From Lingula anatina (taxonomy: Eukaryota > Brachiopoda > Lingulata > Lingulida > Lingulidae), in NCBI RefSeq assembly GCF_001039355.2, contig NW_019775633.1, positions 195,227 through 221,022 on the forward strand: DNA of 25,796 nucleotides. Direction: 5' to 3'. Each line of letters begins with the position of its first letter. Within the stretch, counting starts at the first letter, position 1. A model generated the notes under the pieces. It searched no databases. It had not been told where the DNA came from and saw only the letters and a list, made by a program, of their open reading frames with translations. Shown one piece after another: positions 10,600 through 21,245 of this stretch. The translations under genes were made by a program, and so were the position numbers.

Positions 10600-12040
10600 G
10601 TATATACTGCGTGTATATATTGTTTAGTGTGTACATGTACAAGGTACTTACCATCAGGGATATCCAGTCCCTCTGGACCAAGTCTAATACACATCAACTT
10701 CTTATAGATATTCTTCTGCTTGGCAACGTCAAGCATTTTACTAGACATGTCAAAGGCATGGAGGTTGTGGAAACCTCGCTTTGCCAGCTAGAAAATAAAA
10801 AGTAAAAAGACGTTTACAGGTATTTTAGCTCCATTTCCCTAAGCAACCGAAGTAAAAACGTTGGTTCAAACCTGTTCAAAAGACTCTACAACATCCTGGC
10901 CCAATATCGAAGAATCCGTTGACCATGTGCTGACTTTTAACGTGAAGAGAGCCTTTATGTGCTAGCCTGCACTCCTAAAGTCTTTTATACCATAAAAGAC
11001 ACCCGTTGTGCTAAATTGTTAAGATATATTTCGATATTACTACCTAAGCGACATATTATTCACCTCGACGCCCCCTATACCGGTCCCACAGGCGGCCTCC
11101 AAAATAAGCGCATCTTTGTTGTCCTTCAAGCATTTTTCTATTTCGGTTGCGCAGACACTTGGTTGAGTGTAATTTAGAGTTGCCATATCCTGAAAAAAAT
11201 AAATATTCAATGATGATGATATACAGGTAATGTTATCATTTATCTAAGAATACTTATGTTAAATAGTTTATTTTATGAAGGTATTTCGGTGTATTTCATA
11301 AACACCCCAATCTCACATTTTTTTTCAAACAAAGCAAGTTGATTATGACGCTTGTTGTTTGATGATTCCTTATTAAAACAACATTTATGTAGAGATAGAA
11401 GAAATGAAATTGCCACATTACAGTGCATTTTTGATCCAAATGGGAAGTACAAATATATGATAATCAGGCCTCATAAACGATAATTGCCGTTTTCTAACAC
11501 GATTCTTGGATTTGGGAGCACAAATTCACAAACTAACGAATCCATCCACGGATTAATGAACCCAACGTAGAATTACTTGCTACAAGTTTAAAGTTTCATG
11601 ACACAAACAATTTGACCAACTTCTTTTCGGGTCTCTGGCTGTATACATAGGCCACCAATGGGTTCTTTGTGTACTCGAATACCTCTTACTTAAACAGAAG
11701 TACCGGTTAAACGGCTTGTGTAATGAAAAGCTGTGCTTCTAGAACGTAATTTTACATTGGGGTAGTCAATTATTGGCTGGAGTCATTAATTCGGGCATTT
11801 AGTGTGTTCACAAATCTGAGGCTCGAATTAGTTGATAATAGGGCTGAACAATATGCAACCTCTATCATCGATGTCTAAGCAAAGTAATCATTGCCACAAA
11901 CAAATCACGCAGAATTCCAACTTTACCTTATCATAATTTTCGGCCCATTTTTCATAAATTTTTTCCGCCTTCTCGTTATCGAGACCCGGCTTCTCAAACT
12001 CTTCAAAAATTGGTATCCATTGCTCCCCTTGCTTCGCCAT
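8801..12040 (-). CDS. Methyltransferase copy C (METTL27-like), five exons
   Basis: On the minus strand the exons in order are 12040-11927, 11189-11064, 10787-10652, 9904-9812 and 8985-8801, with lengths and phases identical to A and B, giving 217 residues and a TGA stop. Key segments are IYEKWAENYD near residues 28-37, motif I EAACGTG (69-75), LHAFDMSSKML (89-99) with the ribose-contacting Asp, YDAVMMTGAAG (128-138), LGEFIRIVKPGGYVVMD (147-163) and GRWVTVTRR (190-198). The fold and family call rest on the same motifs as the plus-strand copies. The N-terminus and the loops after motif I differ clearly from A/B, so the A/B and C/D lineages separated well before each duplicated. The motif I acidic residue is Glu rather than Asp. 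The ATG has A at -3 and G at +4. Intron 3 holds extra DNA that copy D lacks. Confidence 0.86.
9971..10547. repeat. About 575-bp segment unique to copy C intron 3
   Basis: The flanks on both sides align with copy D intron 3 (14706-14861), where this segment is absent. No terminal inverted repeats, tail or coding frame were recognised, so whether it is an insertion in C or a deletion in D is undecided. The short intron 3 of A and B (250-263 nt) slightly favours insertion. Confidence 0.6.
10565..10598 (+). repeat. GA microsatellite in copy C intron 3
   Basis: About 17 GA repeats near the exon 3 donor. Copy D has an imperfect GA tract at the corresponding place (14774-14814). Confidence 0.95.
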
Positions 12041-12062
12041 TTTCCTATTCAAGTTGACCTGG

Positions 12063-12070
12063 CCTATATA
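12063..12070 (-). promoter_or_regulatory. TATA-like motif just upstream of copy C
   Basis: TATATAGG on the minus strand is only about 25 nt upstream of the ATG. A canonical start about 30 nt downstream would fall at the ATG itself, leaving almost no leader. It may be fortuitous. The following GGCCAG could instead be the end of a 5'-UTR intron. Confidence 0.25.
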
Positions 12071-12934
12071 AGGGGATTAAGAATTGTTTCTTTATGAATT
12101 AAAAAAATACAAAATGACCACCATTTGTTACAGAAATTCTAGGAACCCTCTTGCTGATTTATTCCTAATTAATTAGAGTAATAGTGGTATAAAAAAAAAA
12201 AGAAAAACAAGCTGGAGAAATAGTGGTATTAACAAAAAAAATTCATTTGATAACCTGTATATCCCTGGAAATACATGTATTCATGTGATAAATGACGGCC
12301 ATCTGTGCCAATTTTAGATTTTCTCAAAATGGCCAACGATACACACATGATATCATCGGGATATAGCAGAAATGGGAAATACTGAGAAACAAACATTAAT
12401 TGGTTATGGTGTTTGTGCCATAAGACTATCTATATAATGGTAAATACATCCTACTGTGACATCTTATGTTTCCAAAATTTACCAAGTAACAACACACGCA
12501 TTGCATTCGTTTTATTTTTAAAATATCTTATTAAAGAAATCTATGTGTGTATGCATATATCTTATTAGCGTATAGATATATATTTTATATTCCATGTCTA
12601 AAAGGTGGCTAAAAATAATCATAGGAATAATAAAAGGCACTATTAATCCCTGGTAGTACATGTTGATACTCATATACACCTATTGCAATGTCGGCCATCT
12701 TGGAATGACCAAGGTGCATGCATTTTACCGGCCAGTTATTTATTAAAAAGTAATAGGCCTGTGGAAATCAACGAAAAAACTTTATATGAGAACGTCCTCT
12801 ATACCCCTGAACTAGCTTGGCAACTTGGCTATGAGTCATATGTACAGGTTAATACAGTATGTAGGGCAACATCAGTTGTGTGCATAACGTATCTAGAGTA
12901 TAAATACCCCTGTACAAGACCCATACAATAACCA

Positions 12935-12943
12935 GTGTGTGTG

Positions 12944-12977
<34 letters not shown>
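12935..12977 (+). repeat. GT microsatellite upstream of copy C
   Basis: Nearly pure GT repeat with two GA interruptions. It is the partner of the tract at 17159-17209 upstream of copy D. Confidence 0.95.
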
Positions 12978-13246
12978 GTCAGGTTAAAGCAAGAAAGCAT
13001 CTAAAACTCACAGTGTGTCAAAACACTTCATACCCACCTCATTTAAACAACTTACTTCCGTTGACCTGAGCAATATACTGAGGGCACTCAAGTCGAGATG
13101 AATTTATTTACATTCACGTCAGTATGAACTTAAGTGTAACTTGGCAGGTCAAACGTTCGGAACAGGGGGATGCATTTTAATGACAGATGGTTCTGTGATA
13201 TTGTGATAGGTGAGATGGAAGTAGAATCGTGGGAATCGTAAGGGGA

Positions 13247-13325
13247 TATAATAATAATAATAATAATAATAACAATAACAATAATCTTTATTGGGAAATC
13301 GCAACCCGAAGGTTGAAGTTATACA
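13247..13325 (-). mobile_element. Non-LTR retrotransposon-like 3' tail at the C/D junction
   Basis: Read on the minus strand, a CAACC-TTCG-GGTTG hairpin (13315-13302) is followed by AATAAA (13292-13287) and then a TTA/TTG trinucleotide run to 13247. A small 3' hairpin followed by a trinucleotide tail is typical of LINE 3' ends and of SINEs that borrow them. No coding part remains. It sits exactly between the duplicated C and D units. Confidence 0.5.
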
Positions 13326-13429
13326 ATTATAAATTATATGTACCATATATTAATACAGTTTTCTTAAATGTTATCGCATTCCATTTAGAAATTGATAGTT
13401 TGAGAAATTGAAATTTTAAGTTCAGCATA

Positions 13430-13435
13430 TTTATT
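13430..13435 (-). terminator. Polyadenylation signal of copy D
   Basis: AATAAA on the minus strand lies about 175 nt past the copy D stop. It is the counterpart of the copy C signal; the shorter distance reflects about 100 nt present after C and absent after D. Confidence 0.45.
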
Positions 13436-13607
13436 CACCCTGACTTCTGTTAATCACACGTTTTCACCAAGCAGGCGCGAAGAAAGAACATTTTGAGCGT
13501 ATGTGTGTGTTTATGGGTGCAACCATTCAGAAGCAAAAGCCGCAGGAAAATCCCCATAGTTCCACCTTGGTATGCTCATGTCTGGCGTGGTTAAAATAGG
13601 TTGACTT

Positions 13608-16277
13608 CTAAACCGCTGTCACTTCACTTGAAAGGCGTACTGCATTCCCTCCATAGTGTTGAACGAGTTCTCCACCTGTCGTCTGGTCACCGTGACCCAG
13701 CGTCCGGCCATGAGGAAGTCGTCTATTGCTTTTGCCGTGGTATTCAGTGCCAACGATGTGTTTTAGAATGGTGTCCATCACCACGTATCCACCTGAAAGA
13801 TAAAAGAAAGTGAAAATGCTTTCCTCCTTTTTTGCTCCTTTTTATTCCAATTTTGAGAAGAGCGCCTTTATCTTTTGGTAATCAAAAAGTAAGGAACCAT
13901 GCGCGAATTTATACTTTATCCATTTATTGTTTTTTTTAGTTAAAGCCTCTTTATACAAAATTGCACATTGATTTGAAAGTGGTTTCATTGGTTTACGGAA
14001 ACCCAGTTAGTTTTCATTGATCATTGTCCACATAAATGAGAAGTAATTTCAAATGGTTTTTGAGAAATCTGACATATAGAAATAGTTTACATTACAGTAT
14101 AGGACACTTGGTAAATAAAAAACCAAAATTGATAGTCGCCATGGCATCTGGTGCTTTCTTAGATAAGCTGTACGAGATGGTTAAAATGCATTAATGGTCC
14201 CCTTAAAAGTAAAAAATATATTAGAAAAATGTGTTCAATAATTTAAATATAATATAATAATAATTTTGATAAAACGATAATTTTCAAAATTACATTTAAA
14301 GGAGATCATGTGGAATTCCTAGTTTCCATCTTCATGTCCAAATCAGCATTTGTTTCTTAAAGTTTTAACAAAATTTCATTTAGAGATAAACTGGTGGCCT
14401 TTTGTGTCGAAGCAAATACCCCTGAGCGAAACAAAAATCCCTGCTGAAATGAACAATTTACAATTTATCTGTCTTGTAGCTTCATAAAGCTCAAGAACAG
14501 TTCATTCTGTTTCCTCCTTCAAATATTTATCTCGGTTACTTGTCAGTGTGGGGAATTCCCTCTTACTTTATCTGAAATGAAATTTATATCATAAAAGGTC
14601 CCCTTAACCTACCTGGTTTGACAATTCGAATGAATTCTCCCAAACAATCTCCGCCGATATGAGCCAAACCCGCCGCCCCTGTCATCATGACCGCATCGTA
14701 CGTGTCTGAAAACAAACAAACAAATATATATTAACACTTAAATAGTTTTTTAAGTTGTTAAGCCACCCCTACTGAGAGAGAGAATGAGAGAGAGAGAGGG
14801 AGGGGAGAGAGAGATGTAAATACTGTATATTGTTTAGTGTGTACATGTACTAGGTACATACCATCAGGGATATCCAGTCCCTCTGGACCAAGTCTAATAC
14901 ACATCAACTTTTTATAGATATTCTTCTGCTTGGCAACGTCAAGCATTTTACTAGACATGTCAAAGGCATGGAGGTTGTGGAAACCGCGCTTTGCCAGCTA
15001 GAAAATAAAAGTAAAAAGAAGTTTACAGGTGTTTTAAATAGCTACATTCCCTAGGCAACCGAGGTTAATACGTTGGTTCAAACCTGTTCCAAAGACTCTA
15101 CAACATCCTGACCCAATATCGAAGAATCTGTTGACTGACTTTTAACGTGAAGCCAGCCTTTATGTGCTAGCCTACACCCCTAAAGTCTTTTATACCATAA
15201 AAGACACCCGGTGTGCTAAATTGTTAAGATGTATTTCGATATTACTAACTCAGCGACATACTAATCACCTCTATGCCCCCTAAACCGGTCCCACAGGCGG
15301 CCTCCAAAATAAGCGCGTCTTTGTTGTCTTTTAAACATTTCTCTATTTCGGCTGCGCAGACACTTGGTTGAGTGTAATTTAGAGTTGCCATATCCTGAAA
15401 AAAATTAATTAAATATTAAATGATGATGATATAATGTTATCATTTATCTAAGAATACTTATGTTAAATAGTTTATTGTGTGAAGGTATCTCGGTGTATTT
15501 CATAGACACCCCAATCTCACATCTTTTTTCAAACAAAGCAAGTTGATTATGACGCTTGTTGTTTGATGATTCCTTATTAAAACAACTTTTATATAGAGAT
15601 AGAAGAAATGAAATTGCCACATTACAGTGCATTTTTGGTCCAAAGGGGAAGGACAAATATATGAATAGGCCTCATAAACGATAATTGCCGTTTTCTAACA
15701 CGAGTCTTAGATTTGGGAGCACAAATTCACAAAGTAACGAATCCAGCCACGGATTAATGAACCCAACGTAGAATTACTTGCTACAAGTTTAAAGTTTCAT
15801 GACACAAACAATTTGGCCAGCTTCTTTCGGGTCTCTGGCTGTATACATAGGCCTCCAATGGGTTCTTTGTGTACGGCAGCAGTGTTTCTCGAATACCTCT
15901 TGCTTAAACAAAAGTACCGGTTAAACGGCTTGTGTAATGAAAAGCTGTGCTTCTAGCACGTAATTTTACATTGGGGTAGTTAATTATTGGCTGGAGTCGT
16001 TAATTCGGGCATTTAGTGTGTTCACAAATCTGAGGCTCGAATTAGAAACGCCCAATTCGTTTTGAAGCCTGATAATAGGGCTGAACAATATGCAACCTCT
16101 ATCATCGATGTCTAATCAAAGTAATCATTGCCACAAACAAATCACGCAGAATTCCAACTTTACCTTATCATAATTTTCAGCCCATTTTTCATAAATTTGT
16201 TCTGCTCTCTCGTTATCGAGTCCCGGCTTCTCAAACTCTTCAAAAATTGGTATCCGTTGCTCCCCTTGCTTCGCCAT
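13608..16277 (-). pseudogene. Methyltransferase copy D, last exon frameshifted by an 11-nt deletion
   Basis: Minus-strand exons are 16277-16164, 15394-15269, 14997-14862, 14705-14613 and a last exon starting at 13792. Exons 1-4 are intact and nearly identical to copy C, with motif I EAACGTG, LHAFDMSSKML and YDAVMMTGAAG. In the last exon, 13 nt present in C (encoding WDET plus one base) are replaced by 2 nt near 13726-13727, a net loss of 11 nt. Reading shifts after residue 178, so the conserved GRWVTVTRR block and the FQVK-type end are lost. The shifted frame stays open for 39 residues and stops at 13608-13610, giving again exactly 217 residues. The ancestral stop would be at 13619-13621. The copy may be a young pseudogene or an altered protein; the SAM-binding half is preserved. 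A sequencing error at this point is the main alternative. Confidence 0.8.
14774..14814 (+). repeat. Imperfect GA microsatellite in copy D intron 3
   Basis: GA/GGA-rich tract corresponding to the pure GA tract of copy C. Confidence 0.9.
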
Positions 16278-16301
16278 GTTCCTATTCAAGTTGACCTGGC
16301 C

Positions 16302-16307
16302 TATATA
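16302..16307 (-). promoter_or_regulatory. TATA-like motif just upstream of copy D
   Basis: This is the same motif at the same spacing as in front of copy C, retained by duplication. The caution is the same: it is very close to the start codon. Confidence 0.25.
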
Positions 16308-17156
16308 AGGGGATTAAGAATTGTTTCCTTATGAATTAAAAAAAATACAAAACGACCTACATTTGTTACAGAAATTCTAGGAACCCCCCTAGCTGATTTA
16401 TTCCTAATTAATTGGAGTAATAGTGGTATTAACAAAAATAAACGAATAAATAAATAAATTTTAAAAAGTTCATTTGATAACCTGTATACCCCTGGAAAAT
16501 AGAATCCGTGTATTCATGTGATAAATGACGGCCATCTGTGCCAATATTAGATTTTCTCAAAATGGCTAATGATACACACATGAAATCATCGGGATATAGC
16601 AGAAATGGGAAATACTGAGAAACAAACATTAATTGGTTAGGTGTTTGTGCCATAAGACTATCTATATAATGGTAAATACACCCTACTGCGACATCTTATG
16701 TTTCCAAAATTTATCAAGTAACAACACACGCATTGCACTTGTTTTATTTTTAAAATATCTTATTAAAGAAATCTATGTATATATGCATATATCTCATAAG
16801 CGTATGGATATATTTTATATTCCATGTCTAAAAGGTGGCTAAAAATAATCATAGGAATAATAAAAGGCACTATTAATCCCTGGTAGTACATGTTGATACT
16901 CATATACACCTATAGCAATGTCGGCCATCTTGGAATGACCAAGGTACATGCATTTTACCGGCCAGTTATTTATTAAAGAGTTATAGGCCTGTGGAAATCA
17001 ACGAAAACACTTTATATGAGAACGTCCTCTATACCCCTGAACTAGCTTAGCAACCTGACTATGAGTCTTATGTACAGGTAAATACGGTATGTAGGTCAAC
17101 ATCAGTTGTGTGAATACCGTATCTGCATGCAGTAAATTCAAGACTCGTACTAAGTC

Positions 17157-17158
<2 letters not shown>

Positions 17159-17196
<38 letters not shown>

Positions 17197-17209
17197 GTGT
17201 GTGCGCGCA
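17159..17209 (+). repeat. GT microsatellite upstream of copy D
   Basis: GT repeat with GC interruptions toward its right end. The potential coding frames through it are artefacts of the repeat. Confidence 0.95.
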
Positions 17210-17503
17210 GGTATCAGCAAAAAAGCATCTAAAACTCTCAGTGTGTCAAAACATTTCATACCCACCTCATTAAAATTACTTACGTCTGTAACCCTGAGCA
17301 ATATACCGAGGGCACTCAAGTCGAGATGGCTTTATTTACATTCACGTCAGTATGAACTTAAGTGTAACTTGGCAGGTCAAACGTTTGGAATGGGGGGATG
17401 CATTTTAACGACAGATGACCTACTGTGATATTGTGATAGGTGAGATTGAAGTAGAATCGAAGGAATGTTTCATGATTTACATATCCCTGTATATCATTAT
17501 GTA

Positions 17504-17805
17504 GGCAAGGGATGGGACATTTTATTTCATCGGTCAAAGATGCGTGACTATTAGTCAAGGCCTATTGATTATGGGTAAGAGGTACAAGAGGTCATATTTT
17601 ATTGATTTTTTCATAAAATAGAACCAACATGTTTTTAAACATTGTTTGAATAAATGTTTTGCCAATTTGTGAATGGTTTATAGCCTAATGATTGTGAAGG
17701 AACTTTGGAACTCAAGTATCTTATTTCAGAAAATTATGTAATTTAATATAAACATCCCCTATTTGAAAGTGGGGTAGGGGAGAGAAAGTGCTCACTACAT
17801 CAATA
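17504..17805 (+). repeat. Diverged direct repeat, left copy
   Basis: Similar in order to 17875-18209. Both start with a GGYAAGGGAYGGG-type segment, contain TTTTTTCATAAA and AGAAAATTATGTA, and end with GGGGTAGGGGAGAGAAA. No coding frame is seen. Confidence 0.65.
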
Positions 17806-17812
17806 TGGTTAA

Positions 17813-17813
<1 letters not shown>

Positions 17814-17874
<61 letters not shown>
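17814..17874 (+). repeat. TA microsatellite, 61 nt
   Basis: Pure alternating TA between the two copies of the diverged direct repeat. Confidence 0.97.
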
Positions 17875-17876
<2 letters not shown>

Positions 17877-18209
17877 AGGTAAGGGACGGGGCAATAAATT
17901 CTATAAGTCATGAATACATGGCAATTTGTAAAGGTTGATTGATAATGGGGCAAATATCAGAAAAGGTTATATTTCATGGATTTTTCATAAATTTAAGCCA
18001 AGAATTGTTTTAAAAGCATTGTTTGAGTAAGAAATTGAGATATCGTGAATTAACCATGGGCAGGTTCTATTGTAATGTTTTTGAACAAAATTTGGAGCCT
18101 CAAGCTTCTTTTTTTTTTTTTAGAAAATTATGTACACTTATTGAATGTGAACCTATCAGTCAAAATACGCCCTCTTGAAAGTTGGGGTAGGGGAGAGAAA
18201 ATGCTCATA
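17875..18209 (+). repeat. Diverged direct repeat, right copy
   Basis: Partner of 17504-17805, slightly longer, with an internal T run at about 18110-18121. Its end is close to a short TIR element beginning at 18252. Confidence 0.65.
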
Positions 18210-18251
18210 ACTGGAAGAAAGGAGAAGATACAGCAACACAATGCACATGTT

Positions 18252-18413
18252 CAGGGGCGGATTGAGGCCGTCTTCTGGGTCTTCTGGTAAGATTTTCAAG
18301 TTTACATTGACGGGTATCTAATTTTTTTTTCTGTCGGAGGCGGTCAAAATGGAGGATGGATCAACAAAGATAATTTGGAAGACTGTCAGAAAATATCTCT
18401 GGATCCGCCTCTG
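18252..18413. mobile_element. Short non-autonomous TIR element, 162 bp
   Basis: The left end CAGGGGCGGATTGAG and the right end CTGGATCCGCCTCTG form imperfect terminal inverted repeats of the CAGNGGCGGAT type, common in hAT-like non-autonomous elements. Both ends abut CATGTT, a perfect 6-bp candidate target duplication (18246-18251 and 18414-18419). There is no coding content. The 6-bp rather than 8-bp duplication leaves the superfamily open. Confidence 0.55.
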
Positions 18414-18419
18414 CATGTT

Positions 18420-19516
18420 TATGCAGTTTAAGATATGACAATTTATTTCTTAATTAAGACACCTCGGTCAGCCGAGGTCACATTTAGAGCTTTCTTATGA
18501 GTATGAACATACATGTAACACCAATGGTAGATTATATTTTGGTTTAAATAAACAATATTTAGAGATAACTTGATATTGATGGCTACTGATGACTAATGCA
18601 TTTGATCTGTGATTGTTTCTTTAATTTTCAGATTTTTATTTTTTATTTTTTTTTTATTTTCCCCATATCATGACTTTTATTCAAAGTACACACACTGGAC
18701 AATAGAAGTGTCACCCTACTGAACAAATACTTTGGGGGAGATAAATGACATTTTATTAACTTCAAATTTCACAAAGGAAACGGTCTGACTGAACGTATTG
18801 ATATTCTGACACTGCTTACATTCCGCATCTTCAGGTTAATAACTTTGATTACTCTGATTCAGGGGGTGGCACTTCTTTTGTCCAGTGTGTGTAGAAGTGA
18901 GGTCTTTCTGAAAAATGGAGTATTTGAGAGAAGTATTTCTTTGTTGTAAGCTGTATGATGAAATACAGGTTATATTTTGCAATTGAACCAATTCCCCCAA
19001 AATATTATCTTTCGCTACTTTTATTTAAAAATGCGATATATAGATAAACGGAGAAACGAATTTTGACCATTTACTGCAGGAGTTTATTTCAGATGTGGTA
19101 CATACGATAGCAATTTTAGTAACCTTCAGTAATCTAATATGTACATTTTTTGCAAGACAGCCGTTATCAGCCATTGTTTTAACACAGTTTAAATTGTTTT
19201 AGTACTTATAGCGTATATGTTAAGGTTTTAATCGCCATAAATATGTGAGGTAAATAATCACTGTAATGACTTAAATATGTACCAAAATAAATGACTAAAT
19301 CAATTGAAACAAGGATAATTTTAAAAGTAGTTTTGTAGTAATACTGAAAACAAAATTCGAAGCCATTCATTTTGGCGATCCTATATTCATATTCAAACCC
19401 CAGTAAAGTTAGTTCCATATGCCACAGGAGGGTAATTAGAAATTAACTGACGCACTGAATCTGAGCTGCAGGGTAGTGAGCCGTGTCCATGCTGGTCAGA
19501 ACATCGAGGTGGATCT
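18420..19516. other. Non-coding AT-rich DNA
   Basis: No gene, recognisable element or splice-supported exon is seen. It includes T-rich tracts around 18629-18660. Confidence 0.45.
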
Positions 19517-20499
19517 GGGCTCGGAATCTCGAAAGGTTCGCTATGTTGCGCACGCGCTATAGCATAGCTAGCGTGCGCTATTTGCTAGTGCGATTGCACC
19601 CACCTGCTATCTCGAAGCCTTAGCAGACGCAACGCAATTATAACCTCAAACTCTACTAATATTCGATTGCTGCATAAAGTGAAGACGTCATAACACAATT
19701 ACACAAAATGTAATTTTTTTCACCATGACGCAAATCAAGAGGTTGTTTTTATTTATAGGAATATCATAATTACAAATACTGATATTTGAAGTATTTGACA
19801 CCAATAAAATGTCAAAAAACAATTCAATAAGCGAAGCTTGGACTGACACAATTACTGACACAATGGTGAGTAGTGTTCAGTCTCACAATAATAGACATTG
19901 AGGAAGGTCACGGTGCGGCCGAATGCTTTGTTTCTGCTTTTTCATTTTGTGTGGAAAATGACACTTTTAAATTTATTATTATTATCAATAGACTACACAG
20001 ATGAATGAAATTCACCAGAAAATATAAAATGATGTATGAAATGTTTAATTTTGAAATTTTTCTGCATAATAAAATATGACTTTGGCATTCTTCACGTGAA
20101 TATTTACCGCAAGTTTTTCTATCAGAGGTACCAGTGATTCAATCAATTAAAAGCTTCCATGTTTTTGTTATATGTTTTATTATATGCTATTATGACTAGC
20201 AACCCAAACTTGCCACCATGTTTAATTACATGAAAGACACATTAAAATGACGAATTTTGCATACGCAGAGGCCTTTGCGACTAGTTTGTATCGCCGCAAA
20301 TAATAGCCTCGAAACTAATGGCGATTTGGACATTAGCGCACGGCCGGGATTTGCGAAGCTTTCGAGATATGGGATAGCGCACGCTAGCCATGCTAGCGCA
20401 GGCGCTCAAAATAGCGATTCTTTCGAGATACGGGATAGCGCACGCTAGCCATGCTAGAGCGTGTGCGCAACATCGCGAACCTTTCGAGATTCCGAGCCC
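19517..20499. mobile_element. Non-autonomous DNA transposon with about 65-bp TIRs, 983 bp
   Basis: The left end (19517-19581) and the reverse complement of the right end (20435-20499) match over 65 nt with about four differences, both starting GGGCTCGGAATCTCGAAAGG. There is no transposase frame inside, so it would need enzyme from elsewhere. CTG flanks the core on both sides (19515-19517 and 20499-20501) and could be a 3-bp target duplication if the outer base is shared. The superfamily is not assigned. The arms are GC-richer than the interior. Confidence 0.75.
20359..20490 (+). repeat. 61-nt tandem repeats in the right arm of the 983-bp element
   Basis: CTTTCGAGAT recurs at 20359, 20420 and 20481, a constant period of 61 nt. 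The first two units share a GGGATAGCGCACGCTAGCC core. The last partial unit is the inner part of the terminal repeat. Confidence 0.85.
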
Positions 20500-20921
20500 T
20501 GGTGACATTTCTGATGACCGCTGCATACAGTTGTCCTTGTCGTGACCTACAACAAAACAAAACAAAACTAAGATATGCTTCATATGTCTGGTACAAGCTA
20601 CCCCTACTCTCCGAGTTAATTTTTTTTCTTCCTACCCCAAAAATTTTACAATATGCGACGCACTAGTTACTGGTCGCAATAAGACCAGATTCGTTAGAAA
20701 CACATTTACATGTTTTGTACAGACAGTGAATGGTCTATGGCAAAGTGATGTTCCTTAAAGGAATGCACCAAGAAAAACTGTATTGTTCCAGGGAGAAATT
20801 TTATGGCTCAACATATGTTGGCATGTTTACAGACGATGTACACTGTAATGTTAATTGATTGCTGAAAGTGGGGACAATGTAAATTTTATTTACACATGCT
20901 GTTAACTAGAGAAGGATACTA

Positions 20922-20949
20922 AGAGAGAGAGAGAGAGAGAGATAGAGAG
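20922..20949 (+). repeat. GA microsatellite
   Basis: GA repeat with one GATA interruption. Confidence 0.95.
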
Positions 20950-21204
20950 TGAATGTTGAGGTGCCTGCAAGGTTATGTCTCCCCAAAATGGACTAGTTGT
21001 GGCCGTAAAGGCCTGCGGTCGTGCTTTTTTATGTATAATATAGACAAATCCACCATGTACACTGTAGAATGATGCCTACCCCTAAGCAAAATGAAAAGTT
21101 TCTAGAAATATTGCAGCAATATCACAGCAAATTAACACTTTGCAGCAGCGAGTTTGCAAGAAAAATATATTACTGCTTATTTACAGCCTTATTGCTGCTA
21201 ATTT

Positions 21205-21245
21205 GAGAGAGAGAGAGAGAAAGAGAGAGAGATAGAGAGAGAGAG
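21205..21245 (+). repeat. GA microsatellite
   Basis: GA repeat with AA and TA interruptions, about 260 bp from the previous GA tract. Confidence 0.95.

Larger units (their letters stand above)
8424..13240 (-). repeat. Duplication unit C (about 4.8 kb)
   Basis: Contains copy C with its upstream and downstream DNA. It aligns throughout with about 13348-17466. The left edge is near TATTAATACAG (8426) and the right edge near GTAGAATCG (13221). It exceeds unit D mainly through about 575 bp in intron 3 and about 100 bp in the 3' region. Confidence 0.8.
13345..17466 (-). repeat. Duplication unit D (about 4.1 kb)
   Basis: Contains copy D and is collinear with unit C, including about 1.2 kb upstream of the gene with a GT microsatellite. 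Similarity ends close to GTAGAATCGAAGGAATG near 17466. Confidence 0.8.

Noticed and set aside
12691-12703. GGCCATCTTGG, a YY1-like word upstream of copy C (also in front of D)
   Set aside because: Its conservation between C and D follows from the recent duplication of the whole region and says nothing about function. It is absent from A and B.
13229-13411. Poly-asparagine open frame on the plus strand
   Set aside because: It is created by the AAT trinucleotide run of the junction repeat; not a gene.
20257-20596. Overlapping 60-100 codon frames on both strands
   Set aside because: They come from the GC-rich inverted and tandem repeats of the 983-bp element, are present in several frames at once, and have no transposase motif.
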